From contig JACKKD010000002.1 of the NCBI GenBank assembly GCA_020637675.1, positions 992,001-1,056,000 on the forward strand: DNA of 64,000 nucleotides, read 5' to 3'. Within the stretch, counting starts at the first letter, position 1. Every line of letters starts with the position of its first letter. Below the pieces are notes generated by a model that saw only the letters and a program-made list of their open reading frames with translations, was not told the DNA's origin and did not search any database. Positions 43,263-52,099 of this stretch are shown here, piece by piece. The position numbers and the translations under genes are program-made. Source of the DNA: Paracoccaceae bacterium (GTDB lineage Bacteria; Pseudomonadota; Alphaproteobacteria; Rhodobacterales; Rhodobacteraceae).

Positions 43263-44801
43263 ATGAACGAAGTGGCGGAAGGTCGTCGGGCCCGGGGCGG
43301 TGGCGGCGCGGCAAGGCGGGCCGAGCGGACGGCGGTGCGCATCGAGGTTGCGAAGTTCATCGAGCGCAACATTCCCAATCTCGAAGTCCTGAACGAAGAG
43401 GCGCTGGCGATCATCGAGGCGAATGCCGAGACGGTGCTGGAGGAGATCGGCGTCAACTTCGTCGAGAATCCGGGCGCGCTCGCGCTCTGGAGGGCCGCCG
43501 GCGCCGATGTGCAGGGCGAGCGGGTGCGCATCCCGAAGGGCCTCGCGCGCCAGCTCTGCCGGACCGCGCCCTCGTCCTATGTCCAGCACGCGCGCAATCC
43601 CGAACGCAGCGTGACCGTGGGGGGCAGGGGCCTTGTGCTCGCGCCGGTCTATGGCCCGCCCTTCGTCCGCGACGCTGACGGCGGTCGCCGCTATGCGACG
43701 ATCGAGGATTTCCGCAAGTTCGTGAAACTCGGCTACATGTCTAAATGGCTGCACCATTCCGGGGGCACGGTCTGCGAACCGACCGACGTGCCGGTGAACA
43801 AGCGCCACCTCGACATGCTGATGGCGCACATGACGCTTTCCGACAAGCCCTACATGGGCTCGGTGACGGAACCCTCGCGCGCCGAGGATTCGGTGGCGAT
43901 GTCGGAGATTCTCTTCGGCGGCCTCGACGGCCGCACGGTGATGACCTCGCTCATCAACATCAACTCGCCGCTGACCTTCGACGGCATCATGATGGGGGCG
44001 CTCGAAGTCTATGCGAAGGCCAACCAGGCCGCGATCATCTCGCCCTTCATCGTCGGTGGCGCGATGGCGCCGGTGACGGTGGCGGGCACGCTGACGCAGG
44101 TCCTGGCCGAGGTGCTGGCGGGGGTGGCCTATAGCCAGCTCGTCCGCGCCGGCGCGCCGGTGATCTTCGGCGCCTTCGTCACCTCGATCGACATGAACTC
44201 CGGCGCGCCGACATTCGGCACGCCCGAGGCGAGCCTGATCACCTATGGCGCCGGTCAGCTTGCCCGGCGCCTGGGCCTTCCCTACCGTTCGGCCGGCGCC
44301 TTCTGCGGCTCGAAGCTGCCCGATGCGCAGGCGGCATACGAGAGCGCCAACAGCCTCAACATGGGGCTCCTGGCGGGGGTCAACTTCATGCTGCACGCCT
44401 GCGGCTGGCTCGAAGGGGGGCTGGTGTCCTCGTTCGAGAAGTTCGTCATGGACGCCGATCAGCTCGGCGTCCTCCATGGCCTCGCCAAGGGTATCGACCT
44501 CAGCGAGAACGGCCAGGCGATGAATGCGATCCGCGAGGTGGGACCGGGCGGGCACTACCTCGGGTGCGCCCATACCCAGGCGAATTTCAAGGAAGCATTC
44601 TGGCGGACCGAGCTTCTGGACTACAAGCCCTACGAAACCTGGGAAGAGGAGGGCGGCCGCGACACCGTGGCGCTTGCCCGCGTGCGGGTCGAGAAGCTTC
44701 TCGCCGACTACCGCAAGCCCGACATCGACCCTGCGGTGGAAGAGGCGCTGGAGGCGTTCGTGGCGCAGAAGAAGGCTTCCATGCCCGACGCCTTCATGTG
44801 A
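43263..44801 (+). CDS. trimethylamine methyltransferase family (MttB-like, non-pyrrolysine) protein
   Basis: 512 residues. The barrel-forming core includes GGRGLVLAPVYGPPF, MSKWLHHSGGTVCEPTDVP and SLNMGLLAGVNFMLHACGWL. There is no in-frame amber codon, so this is the pyrrolysine-less branch that demethylates quaternary amines such as glycine betaine with a corrinoid protein. AGAGGAGGC sits just before ATG 43263; a longer upstream frame lies in the preceding gene. No corrinoid protein is encoded here. The methyl-THF cluster 4 kb away could take up its methyl groups. Confidence 0.88.
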   Translation: MNEVAEGRRARGGGGAARRAERTAVRIEVAKFIERNIPNLEVLNEEALAIIEANAETVLEEIGVNFVENPGALALWRAAGADVQGERVRIPKGLARQLCRTAPSSYVQHARNPERSVTVGGRGLVLAPVYGPPFVRDADGGRRYATIEDFRKFVKLGYMSKWLHHSGGTVCEPTDVPVNKRHLDMLMAHMTLSDKPYMGSVTEPSRAEDSVAMSEILFGGLDGRTVMTSLININSPLTFDGIMMGALEVYAKANQAAIISPFIVGGAMAPVTVAGTLTQVLAEVLAGVAYSQLVRAGAPVIFGAFVTSIDMNSGAPTFGTPEASLITYGAGQLARRLGLPYRSAGAFCGSKLPDAQAAYESANSLNMGLLAGVNFMLHACGWLEGGLVSSFEKFVMDADQLGVLHGLAKGIDLSENGQAMNAIREVGPGGHYLGCAHTQANFKEAFWRTELLDYKPYETWEEEGGRDTVALARVRVEKLLADYRKPDIDPAVEEALEAFVAQKKASMPDAFM

Positions 44802-44825
44802 TTCTTCGCACACTCCGGGTGCAAT

Positions 44826-44853
44826 ACGGGCCGCCCCGATCGGGGCGGCCCGT
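44826..44853. terminator. bidirectional terminator between mttB-like and DUF6477 genes
   Basis: A 28-base perfect palindrome (ACGGGCCGCCCC and its complement around GATC) lies between two convergent genes, 25 bases after the MttB-family stop. It can act on both strands. Confidence 0.85.
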
Positions 44854-44859
44854 CTGGTT

Positions 44860-45150
44860 TCAGACTGCCTCCGTGCGGGGCAGGAGCCGCACTTCGGCCA
44901 TCATCGCGATCAGAAGCTCGATGTGGCGCACGAAGCTGTAGGAGGCATCTCCCGACAGCCGGATCGTCTCGAGCCGCTCCTCCTCGGCCAGAAGCTCGCT
45001 CAGGGCGCGTTCGGGCGCCGGCGCGTGGGAAGATCGCATCAGCCGGCGAAGGTCGCGCGACCGGCTGTAGTCCGAGACCCCGGCGCGCGCAGCGCGCACA
45101 AGCAGGCGCGGACGGCGCAGGTCGCTGACGAGAGTCATGAGATCGGGCAT
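44860..45150 (-). CDS. DUF6477 family protein
   Basis: 96 residues. MPDLMTLVSDLRRPRLLVRA and the SFVRHIELLIAMMAEVRLL stretch match a short Rhodobacterales-specific family I recall as DUF6477; function unknown. No membrane segment. AGGAGACCTCG precedes ATG 45150. It is divergent from the DUF6456 gene; the 217-base space holds a CtrA-like box. Confidence 0.75.
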   Translation of the reverse strand: MPDLMTLVSDLRRPRLLVRAARAGVSDYSRSRDLRRLMRSSHAPAPERALSELLAEEERLETIRLSGDASYSFVRHIELLIAMMAEVRLLPRTEAV

Positions 45151-45282
45151 CGAGGTCTCCTGGGGTGATACAACCGCAGGATGAAACAGGGGGGAGCGAT
45201 GTTGCGGATTGTCGCTATCCTGCGTCCGCAAACTTCAGCCAGATTTATGAATTCGAAAGAAATATGGCCGCTGGGCGCCGCT

Positions 45283-45298
45283 TTAACGAACAGGTAAC
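45283..45298. promoter_or_regulatory. CtrA-like box upstream of the DUF6456 gene
   Basis: TTAA-CGAACAG-GTAAC, one mismatch to TTAA-N7-TTAAC, 69 bases before the DUF6456 start and 133 bases upstream of the DUF6477 start. The space is A/T-richer than its surroundings. Candidate only. Confidence 0.35.
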
Positions 45299-45367
45299 GG
45301 AATCAACCAAGGGTTGCGCCATATTCTGGTTAAGGCGGCGTGAAGCGTCGCGACAAATCGGTGAGAC

Positions 45368-46513
45368 ATGACGGTAATGACACCCCCGCCGGCGGCGCTG
45401 CCCGCCTGGCTGCCGGATAACGCGCGGCTCTATCTTCGCCACATCGAAGAAGGGCTGTCGATCCGTGCGATAGCCAGGGCCGAGGGATGCCACCCCTCGA
45501 CGGTCCTGCGAAAGCTCCGCGTCTGCGAGAACCGCCGGGACGACCCTCTGATCGACGAGGCGCTCACCCGCCTCGGCGAACTGCATCTTCATCAGCGCGG
45601 AATCGCCCGCCCTCAGGATTGCCTGCCCCCGAACTCACTTCACGAAGGAACCAGCCTCATGTCTGCACCGCTCCGTCATACAAGCTCCGCCGTCGCCGAT
45701 GCGGCCACCGTCGACCGCGAGGCCAGGCGCATCCTGCGTCGGCTCTGCGAGGTCGGCGCCATCCTCGTCGTTGCACCCGAGATGGACAAGGCCGTGGTGC
45801 TCAAGGGCACGGTGCGGACGGCCGTGGTGGACCGGCACGTGGCGCAGGCTTTTGCCGTCAAGGACTGGATCGCGATGAAGTCCCAGGGCCGTGTCACTAC
45901 CTACGAGATCACCGGAACCGGGCGCACGGCGCTGAAACGGCTTCTGGCGGAAGAGGAGAGCCGCCGCGTACCGGGGTTCGCCGAGGCGCAGACGCCCTTC
46001 GGCGACCAGCACCGCATCTGGGGCGAGCGCGCGGTGATGGAGCCGGGGGCGAGCACGCCGCGGCGCATGCGCTACAACCTCGCGGAAAGTCCGCTCGACG
46101 TGCTCGCCCGCCGGAAGGAGAAGGACGGGGCCCCCTTCCTGACACCGGACCTTGTGGCCGCCGGCGAACGGCTCCGCGAGGACTTCGAACTGGCACAGAT
46201 GGGGCCGCGCGTCGCGCAGAACTGGGACCGGTTCCTGACGGCGGGGGCAGACCGCGGCGGCTTTGCGCCCGGAGGGTCCGGCAGCGGATCGGCCAAGGCG
46301 CGCGACCGCGTCGCCCTGGCGCTGCGCGACCTCGGGCCCGGCCTTGGCGACATGGTGCTCAGGTGCTGCTGCTTTCTCGAAGGGCTCGAAGCGGCCGAGA
46401 AGCGCATGGGCTGGTCGGCGCGCTCGGGCAAGATCGTGCTCAGGATCGCGCTGCAACGCCTGAAGCGCCACTATGACGAAGCCTATGGCGGCAAGACGCC
46501 GCTGATCGGTTGA
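45368..46513 (+). CDS. DUF6456 domain protein with N-terminal helix-turn-helix
   Basis: 381 residues. The N-terminus (LYLRHIEEGLSIRAIARAEG then CHPSTVLRKLRVCENRRDD) forms a clear helix-turn-helix, suggesting DNA binding. The C-terminus matches DUF6456 (GPGLGDMVLRCCCFLEGLEA and GWSARSGKIVLRIALQRLKR). It is likely a regulatory protein of Rhodobacterales, possibly related to chromosome or cell-cycle control, but this is unproven. A CtrA-like box lies in its promoter region. Confidence 0.75.
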   Translation: MTVMTPPPAALPAWLPDNARLYLRHIEEGLSIRAIARAEGCHPSTVLRKLRVCENRRDDPLIDEALTRLGELHLHQRGIARPQDCLPPNSLHEGTSLMSAPLRHTSSAVADAATVDREARRILRRLCEVGAILVVAPEMDKAVVLKGTVRTAVVDRHVAQAFAVKDWIAMKSQGRVTTYEITGTGRTALKRLLAEEESRRVPGFAEAQTPFGDQHRIWGERAVMEPGASTPRRMRYNLAESPLDVLARRKEKDGAPFLTPDLVAAGERLREDFELAQMGPRVAQNWDRFLTAGADRGGFAPGGSGSGSAKARDRVALALRDLGPGLGDMVLRCCCFLEGLEAAEKRMGWSARSGKIVLRIALQRLKRHYDEAYGGKTPLIG

Positions 46514-46532
46514 AGCCGGGTCCCGATACGAA

Positions 46533-46558
46533 GCGGGCGCCGGAGTGCCGGCGCCCGC
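46533..46558. terminator. bidirectional terminator between DUF6456 and aqpZ
   Basis: Perfect 11-bp stem GCGGGCGCCGG / CCGGCGCCCGC with loop AGTG, between the convergent stops at 46513 and 46579. Confidence 0.85.
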
Positions 46559-46578
46559 GACAACTGGCCCCGAAGCGT

Positions 46579-47268
46579 CTAGTTGGCGTCGGCCCGGGTC
46601 GCGCCGGCAGAATGCAGGAGCCCTGCAAGCGCGCCGCCCGCCAGAGGCGCGACGATGAAGACCCAGAGATCGGCGAGCGCCTTGCCGCCGGCGAAAAGCG
46701 CCGGGCCGATCGAGCGGGCAGGGTTGACCGATACGCCGGTGACATTGATCCCGACCAGGTGGATGCCCGTCAGCGTCAGGCCGATCGCCAGCCCCGCCAT
46801 TGCCGCCGGCGCGCCGGCCTGGGTCGCACCCAGGATGACCGTGACGAAGAGGAAGGTCGCGACCGCCTCGAAGAGAAGCGCGGCAGAGAGCGAGTACTCG
46901 CCGAGGTAGCCCGCGCCATAGCCGTTCTGGCCAAGCCCGTCGACGGCGACCGCGTAGTCTGCCTTGCCGCTTGCGATCGTCAGGATCACGAGCGCGCCGA
47001 GGATCGCGCCCAGGGTCTGCGCAATCGCATAGCCGAGGAACTCACCCCCCGTCATCCGGCCGGCGGTGACCATGCCGAGCGAGACGGCGGGGTTGAGATG
47101 CGCCCCCGAGATCGCGCCAAGCCCGTAGGCCGCGGCGACGATCGACAGGCCGAAGGCGAGGGCGATGCCATGCATCCCTATCTGTTCGCCCATAAGGACG
47201 GCCGAGCCGACCCCGAAGAAGACGAGAATGAAGGTGCCGATAGCCTCGGCCACGAGCTTCTTGGACAT
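46579..47268 (-). CDS. aqpZ: aquaporin Z
   Basis: 229 residues, six membrane helices and two NPA half-helices: HLNPAVSLG (residues 58-66) and SVNPARSIGPALF. MIP family water channel; the second motif with Arg is the selectivity filter of water-specific members. FGVGSAVLMG and the VAEAIGTFILVFFG opening match AqpZ. Ends close to the shared terminator. Divergent from lipA. Confidence 0.95.
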   Translation of the reverse strand: MSKKLVAEAIGTFILVFFGVGSAVLMGEQIGMHGIALAFGLSIVAAAYGLGAISGAHLNPAVSLGMVTAGRMTGGEFLGYAIAQTLGAILGALVILTIASGKADYAVAVDGLGQNGYGAGYLGEYSLSAALLFEAVATFLFVTVILGATQAGAPAAMAGLAIGLTLTGIHLVGINVTGVSVNPARSIGPALFAGGKALADLWVFIVAPLAGGALAGLLHSAGATRADAN

Positions 47269-47375
47269 GATCCGACCCCTTTTCTGCAGGGCCGGCCTGC
47301 GGCCGCGCTCCCACGTTGTCCTTTGCGAAAAAAGAGCCTATCTGGGAGCAGACCCGTTGCAAGGGGGAATAATCC

Positions 47376-48326
47376 ATGCGCGACCTCAATCTGCCCGGCC
47401 AGCGGCACCCGGAGAAGGCTCACCGCGCCGACCAGGCACAGCCGCAGAAGCCGGCATGGATCCGCGTCAAGGCGCCGACCTCGGCCGGCTACAAGCAGAC
47501 GCGCGACATCCTTAAGTCGAACCGGCTGGTGACGGTCTGCGAGGAGGCGGGCTGCCCGAACGTCGGCGAATGCTGGAGCCATGGGCACGCCACCATGATG
47601 ATTATGGGCGAGATCTGCACACGCGGCTGCACCTTCTGCAACGTCGCGACCGGCCGGCCCGATGCGCTTGACGCCTTCGAGCCGGGCCGGGTCGCCCATG
47701 CGGTCGAGACGCTGGGGCTCGCGCATGTCGTCATCACCTCGGTGGACCGCGACGACCTCGCCGACGGAGGGGCGGAGCATTTCGCCCAGACGATCCGCGC
47801 GGTGCGCCACCGGAGCCCGGCGACGACCATCGAGGTTCTGGTGCCCGACTTCCTGAAATGCGCCCCTGAGGCGCTGGAAACCGTTCTGGCGGCGCGCCCC
47901 GACGTCTTCAACCACAACCTTGAGACGGTACCGGGCCTCTATCCCGAGGTGCGGCCGGGCGCGCGCTACTTCCACTCGCTCCGCCTCCTCCAGCGGGTGA
48001 AGGAGCTTGATCCGGCGATGTTCACCAAGTCCGGAATCATGGTGGGCCTCGGCGAGGACCGGCAGTCGGTCCTGCAGGTGATGGACGACATGCGCGCCGC
48101 GGACGTGGATTTTCTCACCATCGGCCAGTATCTCCAGCCGACACCGAAGCACCATCGGGTCGACCGCTTCATTACGCCCGACGAGTTCAAGGGCTACGAG
48201 ACGGCAGCCTACGGCAAGGGTTTCCTGATGGTCTCGGCCACGCCGCTGACGCGGTCGTCCTATCACGCGGGCGAGGATTTCACACGGCTGCGGGAAGCGC
48301 GGCTCGCCAAGCTCGGGCGCGGCTGA
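47376..48326 (+). CDS. lipA: lipoyl synthase
   Basis: 316 residues. Radical SAM enzyme that inserts two sulfurs into octanoyl-protein. The radical SAM cluster is Cys81, Cys85, Cys88 (CTRGCTFC); the auxiliary sacrificial cluster uses Cys55, Cys60, Cys66 (VCEEAGCPNVGECW); the C-terminal RSSYHAGEDF supplies the last Ser ligand. GGGGG is 7 bases before ATG 47376. Monocistronic, divergent from aqpZ. Confidence 0.97.
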   Translation: MRDLNLPGQRHPEKAHRADQAQPQKPAWIRVKAPTSAGYKQTRDILKSNRLVTVCEEAGCPNVGECWSHGHATMMIMGEICTRGCTFCNVATGRPDALDAFEPGRVAHAVETLGLAHVVITSVDRDDLADGGAEHFAQTIRAVRHRSPATTIEVLVPDFLKCAPEALETVLAARPDVFNHNLETVPGLYPEVRPGARYFHSLRLLQRVKELDPAMFTKSGIMVGLGEDRQSVLQVMDDMRAADVDFLTIGQYLQPTPKHHRVDRFITPDEFKGYETAAYGKGFLMVSATPLTRSSYHAGEDFTRLREARLAKLGRG

Positions 48327-48384
48327 CAGAAGCTTGGCGATTCGGGCGTGATGCCCGCGTCCTAGCGGCGGGGGCGGTGATCGG

Positions 48385-48411
48385 CCTGCCCCGGGGCCAT
48401 GCCGGGACAGG
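48385..48411. terminator. possible terminator between lipA and the methyl-THF methyltransferase gene
   Basis: CCTGCCCCGG and CCGGGACAGG can pair with one mismatch (9 of 10 bp), loop of 7, between the convergent genes ending at 48326 and 48428. Confidence 0.5.
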
Positions 48412-48427
48412 GGAAGTTCAGGGCCGC

Positions 48428-49387
48428 TCAGCCACGGGCGCGGCGCCCGCCGCGCCGGCCCGAGGCGGCGCTGGATTGGGCAGCGGATGCTTCGGCAAAG
48501 GTCATGCCCCCCTCGACGGCTTCGAGCACCTTCGAGAAGCGGATCCACTCGCCGCCGTTCGGATCGTGGTTCATCAGGAAGTTCGCCGCGCGGATCGCCT
48601 CCATCTCCACCGACCGGACAGGGTTCATGATAGCGGAGGTCATGCCGGCGCCGATCGCCATCGGCAGGAAGGCCGCGTTGATGCCGTGCCGCTGCGGCAG
48701 GCCGAAGGAGATGTTGGAGGCGCCGCAGGTGGTGTTGCAGCCCAGTTCCTCGCGCAGGCGCTTGACCAGCGTGAAGACCTGCCGCCCGGCGGTCCCCAGT
48801 GCGCCGACCGGCATCACCAGGGGATCGACGACGATATCATGCGCCGGGATGCCGAAATCGGCGGCGCGCTCGACGATCTTCTTGGCGACCGCAAATCGCA
48901 CATCAGGGTCCATCGAGATGCCGGTGTCGTCGTTCGAGATCGCCACGACCGGCACGTTGTATTTCTTGACTAGCGGCAGGACGAGTTCCAACCGGTCCTC
49001 CTCGCCCGTGACCGAGTTCAGGAGGGGACGGCCCTGGCAGGACTCGAGCCCGGCCTGAAGTGCGCCCGGAACCGAGGAGTCGATACACAAGGGAATGTCC
49101 ACAAGTCCTTGAATAAGTTCGATCATCTTCCGCATCAAGGGGGGCTCGGTCTCGTTCGGGTTGGGGTTGGAGTTGTAGACGACGCCGGCATTGACGTCGA
49201 GCACCATGGCCCCGCAGGCGACCTGTTCGAGCGCGTCCTTTTCCACGGTGGTGAAATCGCCCGCCTCAAGCTCGGCGGCGAGCTTCTTGCGCCCGGTGGG
49301 GTTGATCCTCTCGCCGATCACGCAGAACGGCTCGTCAAAGCCGATGACGACGGTTTTCGATTTCGATTCAAGTACAGTGCGGGTCAT
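48428..49387 (-). CDS. methyltetrahydrofolate:corrinoid methyltransferase-like (pterin-binding) protein
   Basis: 319 residues, DHPS/pterin-binding TIM barrel. CVIGERINPTGRKKLA and VLDVNAG are the pterin-site signatures; HDIVVDPLVMPVG, TCGASNISFGLPQR and MNPVRSVEMEA continue the barrel. It is the MtrH/AcsE/MetH-pterin relative that moves methyl groups between tetrahydrofolate and a corrinoid. The C-terminal tail GRRGGRRARG is unusually basic. It lies 15 bases downstream of the MTHFR gene in a three-gene minus-strand unit. Likely partner of an MttB-family enzyme. Confidence 0.87.
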   Translation of the reverse strand: MTRTVLESKSKTVVIGFDEPFCVIGERINPTGRKKLAAELEAGDFTTVEKDALEQVACGAMVLDVNAGVVYNSNPNPNETEPPLMRKMIELIQGLVDIPLCIDSSVPGALQAGLESCQGRPLLNSVTGEEDRLELVLPLVKKYNVPVVAISNDDTGISMDPDVRFAVAKKIVERAADFGIPAHDIVVDPLVMPVGALGTAGRQVFTLVKRLREELGCNTTCGASNISFGLPQRHGINAAFLPMAIGAGMTSAIMNPVRSVEMEAIRAANFLMNHDPNGGEWIRFSKVLEAVEGGMTFAEASAAQSSAASGRRGGRRARG

Positions 49388-49402
49388 TCTTCCACCAGTT
49401 TC

Positions 49403-50329
49403 TCAAGCTTGGGAGGCCGGGACGGCAGATTTGCCGCCATGCTCGATGGCCCAGGTTGCGTTGGTCTTGATCCCGCCGAGCGGGAAGAAATGCACCGCCT
49501 CGATCCCGAACTCCGGATGCGCGGCCTTGTGTGCCGCAAGTTCGGCGACGAAGTCGTTGGGTTCATAGGGCAGAAGCAGTTTCGTCACGTCCATGGCGCG
49601 CTTCTGCAGGACGCGGAGCGAAGGGCCGACGCCGCAGGCGATGGCGAACTTGATGAGGGTCTGGAGCTTTGCCGGGCCCGCGACGCCGATGTGAACCGGC
49701 AGACGGATGCCTTCCGCGTTCAGCCGGTTCACCCAGTCGATCACCGGTTTCGCCTCGAAGCAGAACTGCGTGGCCATGGCCATCTTCGCGTCGGTGCGCT
49801 CGGCGAAGGCCTGCTTCCAGCGGGCGGCCTCCATCACCATTCGGTCGGATCCGTCCGGGTCGATGTCCTTGTTGCCTTCCGGGTGGCCGGCGACATGGAG
49901 CCGCTCGAACCCGTCGAAGAGGCCGGTTTCCAGCATCTGCATGGAGGAATCGAACTCCCCCGCCGGCTGGGCGACGCCGCCCGCGAGCATGAGGCCCTGC
50001 TTCACATCCGCCTCGCCCCGGTAGCGGGCGATCCAGTCGGCGAGCATCGCCTTGTCCCGGATGATCCGCGCGGGGAAGTGCGGCATGACCGGAAATCCCT
50101 CGGCGTGGAGCCGCTTCGCGGTCGCCACCATTTCCTCGATGGGCGTGCCGTCGATATGGGCGATGTAGACGCGGGTGCCCTTCGGCAGAAGGTCGCGGAA
50201 GTTCTCGACCTTCTCGGCGGTGCGGGGCATCACCTCGATCGAAAACCCTTTCAGGAAGGCCTCGACGGCGGCCGGCGTAGCCGCGGGTTCGGCCGGGGTT
50301 TCCTTGCGGCGGAAGTTCAGAAGCGCCAT
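49403..50329 (-). CDS. methylenetetrahydrofolate reductase-like protein
   Basis: 308 residues. Flavin TIM barrel of the MTHFR family: SIEVMPRTAEKVENFRDLLP, FPVMPHFPARIIRD, LHVAGHPEGNKDIDPDGSDR and TQFCFEAKPVIDWV match. It interconverts methyl- and methylene-tetrahydrofolate; with the neighbouring pterin methyltransferase the likely direction is oxidation of methyl groups taken from amines. ATG 50329 is preferred (GGAGCAAGG before it). It differs from biosynthetic MetF in its context, so the symbol metF is not used. Confidence 0.85.
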   Translation of the reverse strand: MALLNFRRKETPAEPAATPAAVEAFLKGFSIEVMPRTAEKVENFRDLLPKGTRVYIAHIDGTPIEEMVATAKRLHAEGFPVMPHFPARIIRDKAMLADWIARYRGEADVKQGLMLAGGVAQPAGEFDSSMQMLETGLFDGFERLHVAGHPEGNKDIDPDGSDRMVMEAARWKQAFAERTDAKMAMATQFCFEAKPVIDWVNRLNAEGIRLPVHIGVAGPAKLQTLIKFAIACGVGPSLRVLQKRAMDVTKLLLPYEPNDFVAELAAHKAAHPEFGIEAVHFFPLGGIKTNATWAIEHGGKSAVPASQA

Positions 50330-50355
50330 TGCCTTGCTCCACATCTCTCGGGGTG

Positions 50356-50652
50356 TCACGCCCAGCCATCGTTCGCTATAAGCGCCCTGAGGCGCTCGGT
50401 GTCGTGTTCGGCGTCGATCCGCGCCGCCTCGGCTTCGGCCACAGCGCCGTCCTCGCCCGGAACCTCGTAGGGTGCGGCCTTCCGCCATTCGGCGAGATAG
50501 GCGTCGGTACCGGCCGCGCCCACTTTCATGGCGCAGCGGTCAATCGCCTGTTCGAACCGCTCAGGCAGGGGTTTCTTCACGCCCCGGCGCCCCGAGCCGA
50601 CGATGACCTGGGCCGGAATGTCGCGCCAGTAGACGATGGTGACCGATGCCAT
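50356..50652 (-). CDS. PF13769-type small protein (annotated elsewhere as virulence factor)
   Basis: 98 residues: MASVTIVYWRDIPAQVIVGS, then GRRGVKKPLPERFEQAIDRC. I associate this short family with MTHFR and corrinoid methyltransferase genes in Rhodobacterales; the name 'virulence factor' has no support here. No signal or membrane segment. It is first in the three-gene C1 cluster, 26 bases ahead of the MTHFR gene. A structural or maturation role in methyl transfer is a guess. Confidence 0.75.
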   Translation of the reverse strand: MASVTIVYWRDIPAQVIVGSGRRGVKKPLPERFEQAIDRCAMKVGAAGTDAYLAEWRKAAPYEVPGEDGAVAEAEAARIDAEHDTERLRALIANDGWA

Positions 50653-50895
50653 GTCGAATCCCTTTCGGCTCGCGCCTTCAATACTCCCCGCTCCGCGACA
50701 CGCGATGACGGTTTTCGACATCATGCGGGGCCGGAGCGACCTGCCATCAATGCATACCCGGGTCTTGTCCGGCGGGCCATGGCGGCCTGCTTGAAAAATC
50801 CTCAGCATGAGCATGAGGGCGAACGCGGTGGGCGGCTTGCGCCGCGGCGGACCGGCGACTAGATTGGTGGCAACTTCACATCGGAGGGCGCGCAG

Positions 50896-52008
50896 ATGGC
50901 GCCCAGGCGTCCAGGGGGCGCAGGTGTGTTCCCGCGGTCGGTCGAGCCGCCCAGCGCCCCGAGGCCGGATCCGGCGCAGCTCTATGCGGCGCTGGATCTC
51001 GGCACCAACAGTTGTCGGATGCTGATTGCCCAGCCGAAGGGCAGCCAGTTCCATGTCGTCGACAGCTTTTCGAAATCCGTCCAGCTTGGCCTCGGGCTCG
51101 AAGCGTCGGGCCGGCTGTCGCGCGCCTCGATGGCGCGCACTGTCCAGGCGCTGCAGATCTGTCGCCGCAAGATCGAGCAGCACGAGGTCAAGCGGATGCG
51201 GCTGGTGGCGACCGAAGCGTTCCGGCGGGCGAAGAACGCGGGCGAATTCCTGCGCGTCATCACCCGTGAGACGGGCCTGCCGCTTGAGATCATCCAGCCG
51301 GAGGAAGAGGCGCGGCTCGCCGTGGTGTCCTGTGCGCCCCTGGTTTCCACCCGGACCGAGCAGCTTCTGGTCGTCGATATCGGCGGCGGCTCGACCGAGC
51401 TTGTGTGGACCGACCTTTCCGCCGTGCCGAGGGCCGAGCGGCCGCGCGCGATCATGCGCCTTCATGCCGGCTTCCACCCGGCGGAAAGCCCGTTTCCCGC
51501 CGCCAAGGTCGTGGACTGGATCTCGGTCCCGCTTGGCGTCGCCACGCTGAAGGACCAGTTTTCGGACGTGGAGGACGACGCGGCGCGATTTGCGCTGATG
51601 AGCTGGTATTTCGAGGAGAACCTCGCGGATTTCTCGCCCTACAATGCGAGCCAGCCGCGCGAGGGCTTCCAGATCATCGGCACGAGCGGGACGGTGACCA
51701 CCGTGGCCGCAAGCCACCTGGGGCTGAAGCGCTACGACAGGACGAAGGTGGACGGTCTGAGGATGACCTCGGACCAGATCGACAGGGTGATCCGCGACTA
51801 TCTCGCGATGGGTCCGGCCGGGCGGCGCGACGATCCCAGGATCGGGCGCGACCGTCACTCGCTGATCATGTCGGGGGCGGCGATCCTGCAGGCGCTGATG
51901 CGGATATGGCCGACCGACCGGCTCTCGGTCGCCGACCGCGGGCTGAGGGAAGGGCTTCTCTACGCGCAGATGTCCGCCGACGGCGTGCTGGAAGACGGGC
52001 CGTTCTGA
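50896..52008 (+). CDS. Ppx/GppA family exopolyphosphatase/pppGpp phosphatase
   Basis: 370 residues, ASKHA fold. Phosphate loops: AALDLGTNSCRMLIA near residue 32, VVDIGGGSTELVW and IGTSGTVTTV. Catalytic Glu expected in IQPEEEARLA. The N-terminus (about 25 residues, Pro/Arg-rich) precedes the domain. It removes phosphate from polyphosphate or pppGpp; shorter than full Ppx (no C-terminal HD-like domain), as in many alphaproteobacteria. ppk2 elsewhere in the window belongs to the same metabolism. 91 bases upstream of rlmE, same strand. Confidence 0.9.
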   Translation: MAPRRPGGAGVFPRSVEPPSAPRPDPAQLYAALDLGTNSCRMLIAQPKGSQFHVVDSFSKSVQLGLGLEASGRLSRASMARTVQALQICRRKIEQHEVKRMRLVATEAFRRAKNAGEFLRVITRETGLPLEIIQPEEEARLAVVSCAPLVSTRTEQLLVVDIGGGSTELVWTDLSAVPRAERPRAIMRLHAGFHPAESPFPAAKVVDWISVPLGVATLKDQFSDVEDDAARFALMSWYFEENLADFSPYNASQPREGFQIIGTSGTVTTVAASHLGLKRYDRTKVDGLRMTSDQIDRVIRDYLAMGPAGRRDDPRIGRDRHSLIMSGAAILQALMRIWPTDRLSVADRGLREGLLYAQMSADGVLEDGPF

Positions 52009-52099
52009 CGCGCGCTCTTCGTCGGCGGCACGATTGCGGCGAGGGCGCGCAGTGAGTATCTGGTCCGCAGGCAAAGCGGAACCCGCCGGGAGGCGAGAC

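Noticed and set aside
42951..44813. 620-codon minus-strand frame opposite the MttB-family gene
   Set aside because: Antisense shadow of a well-supported gene, no recognisable motif.
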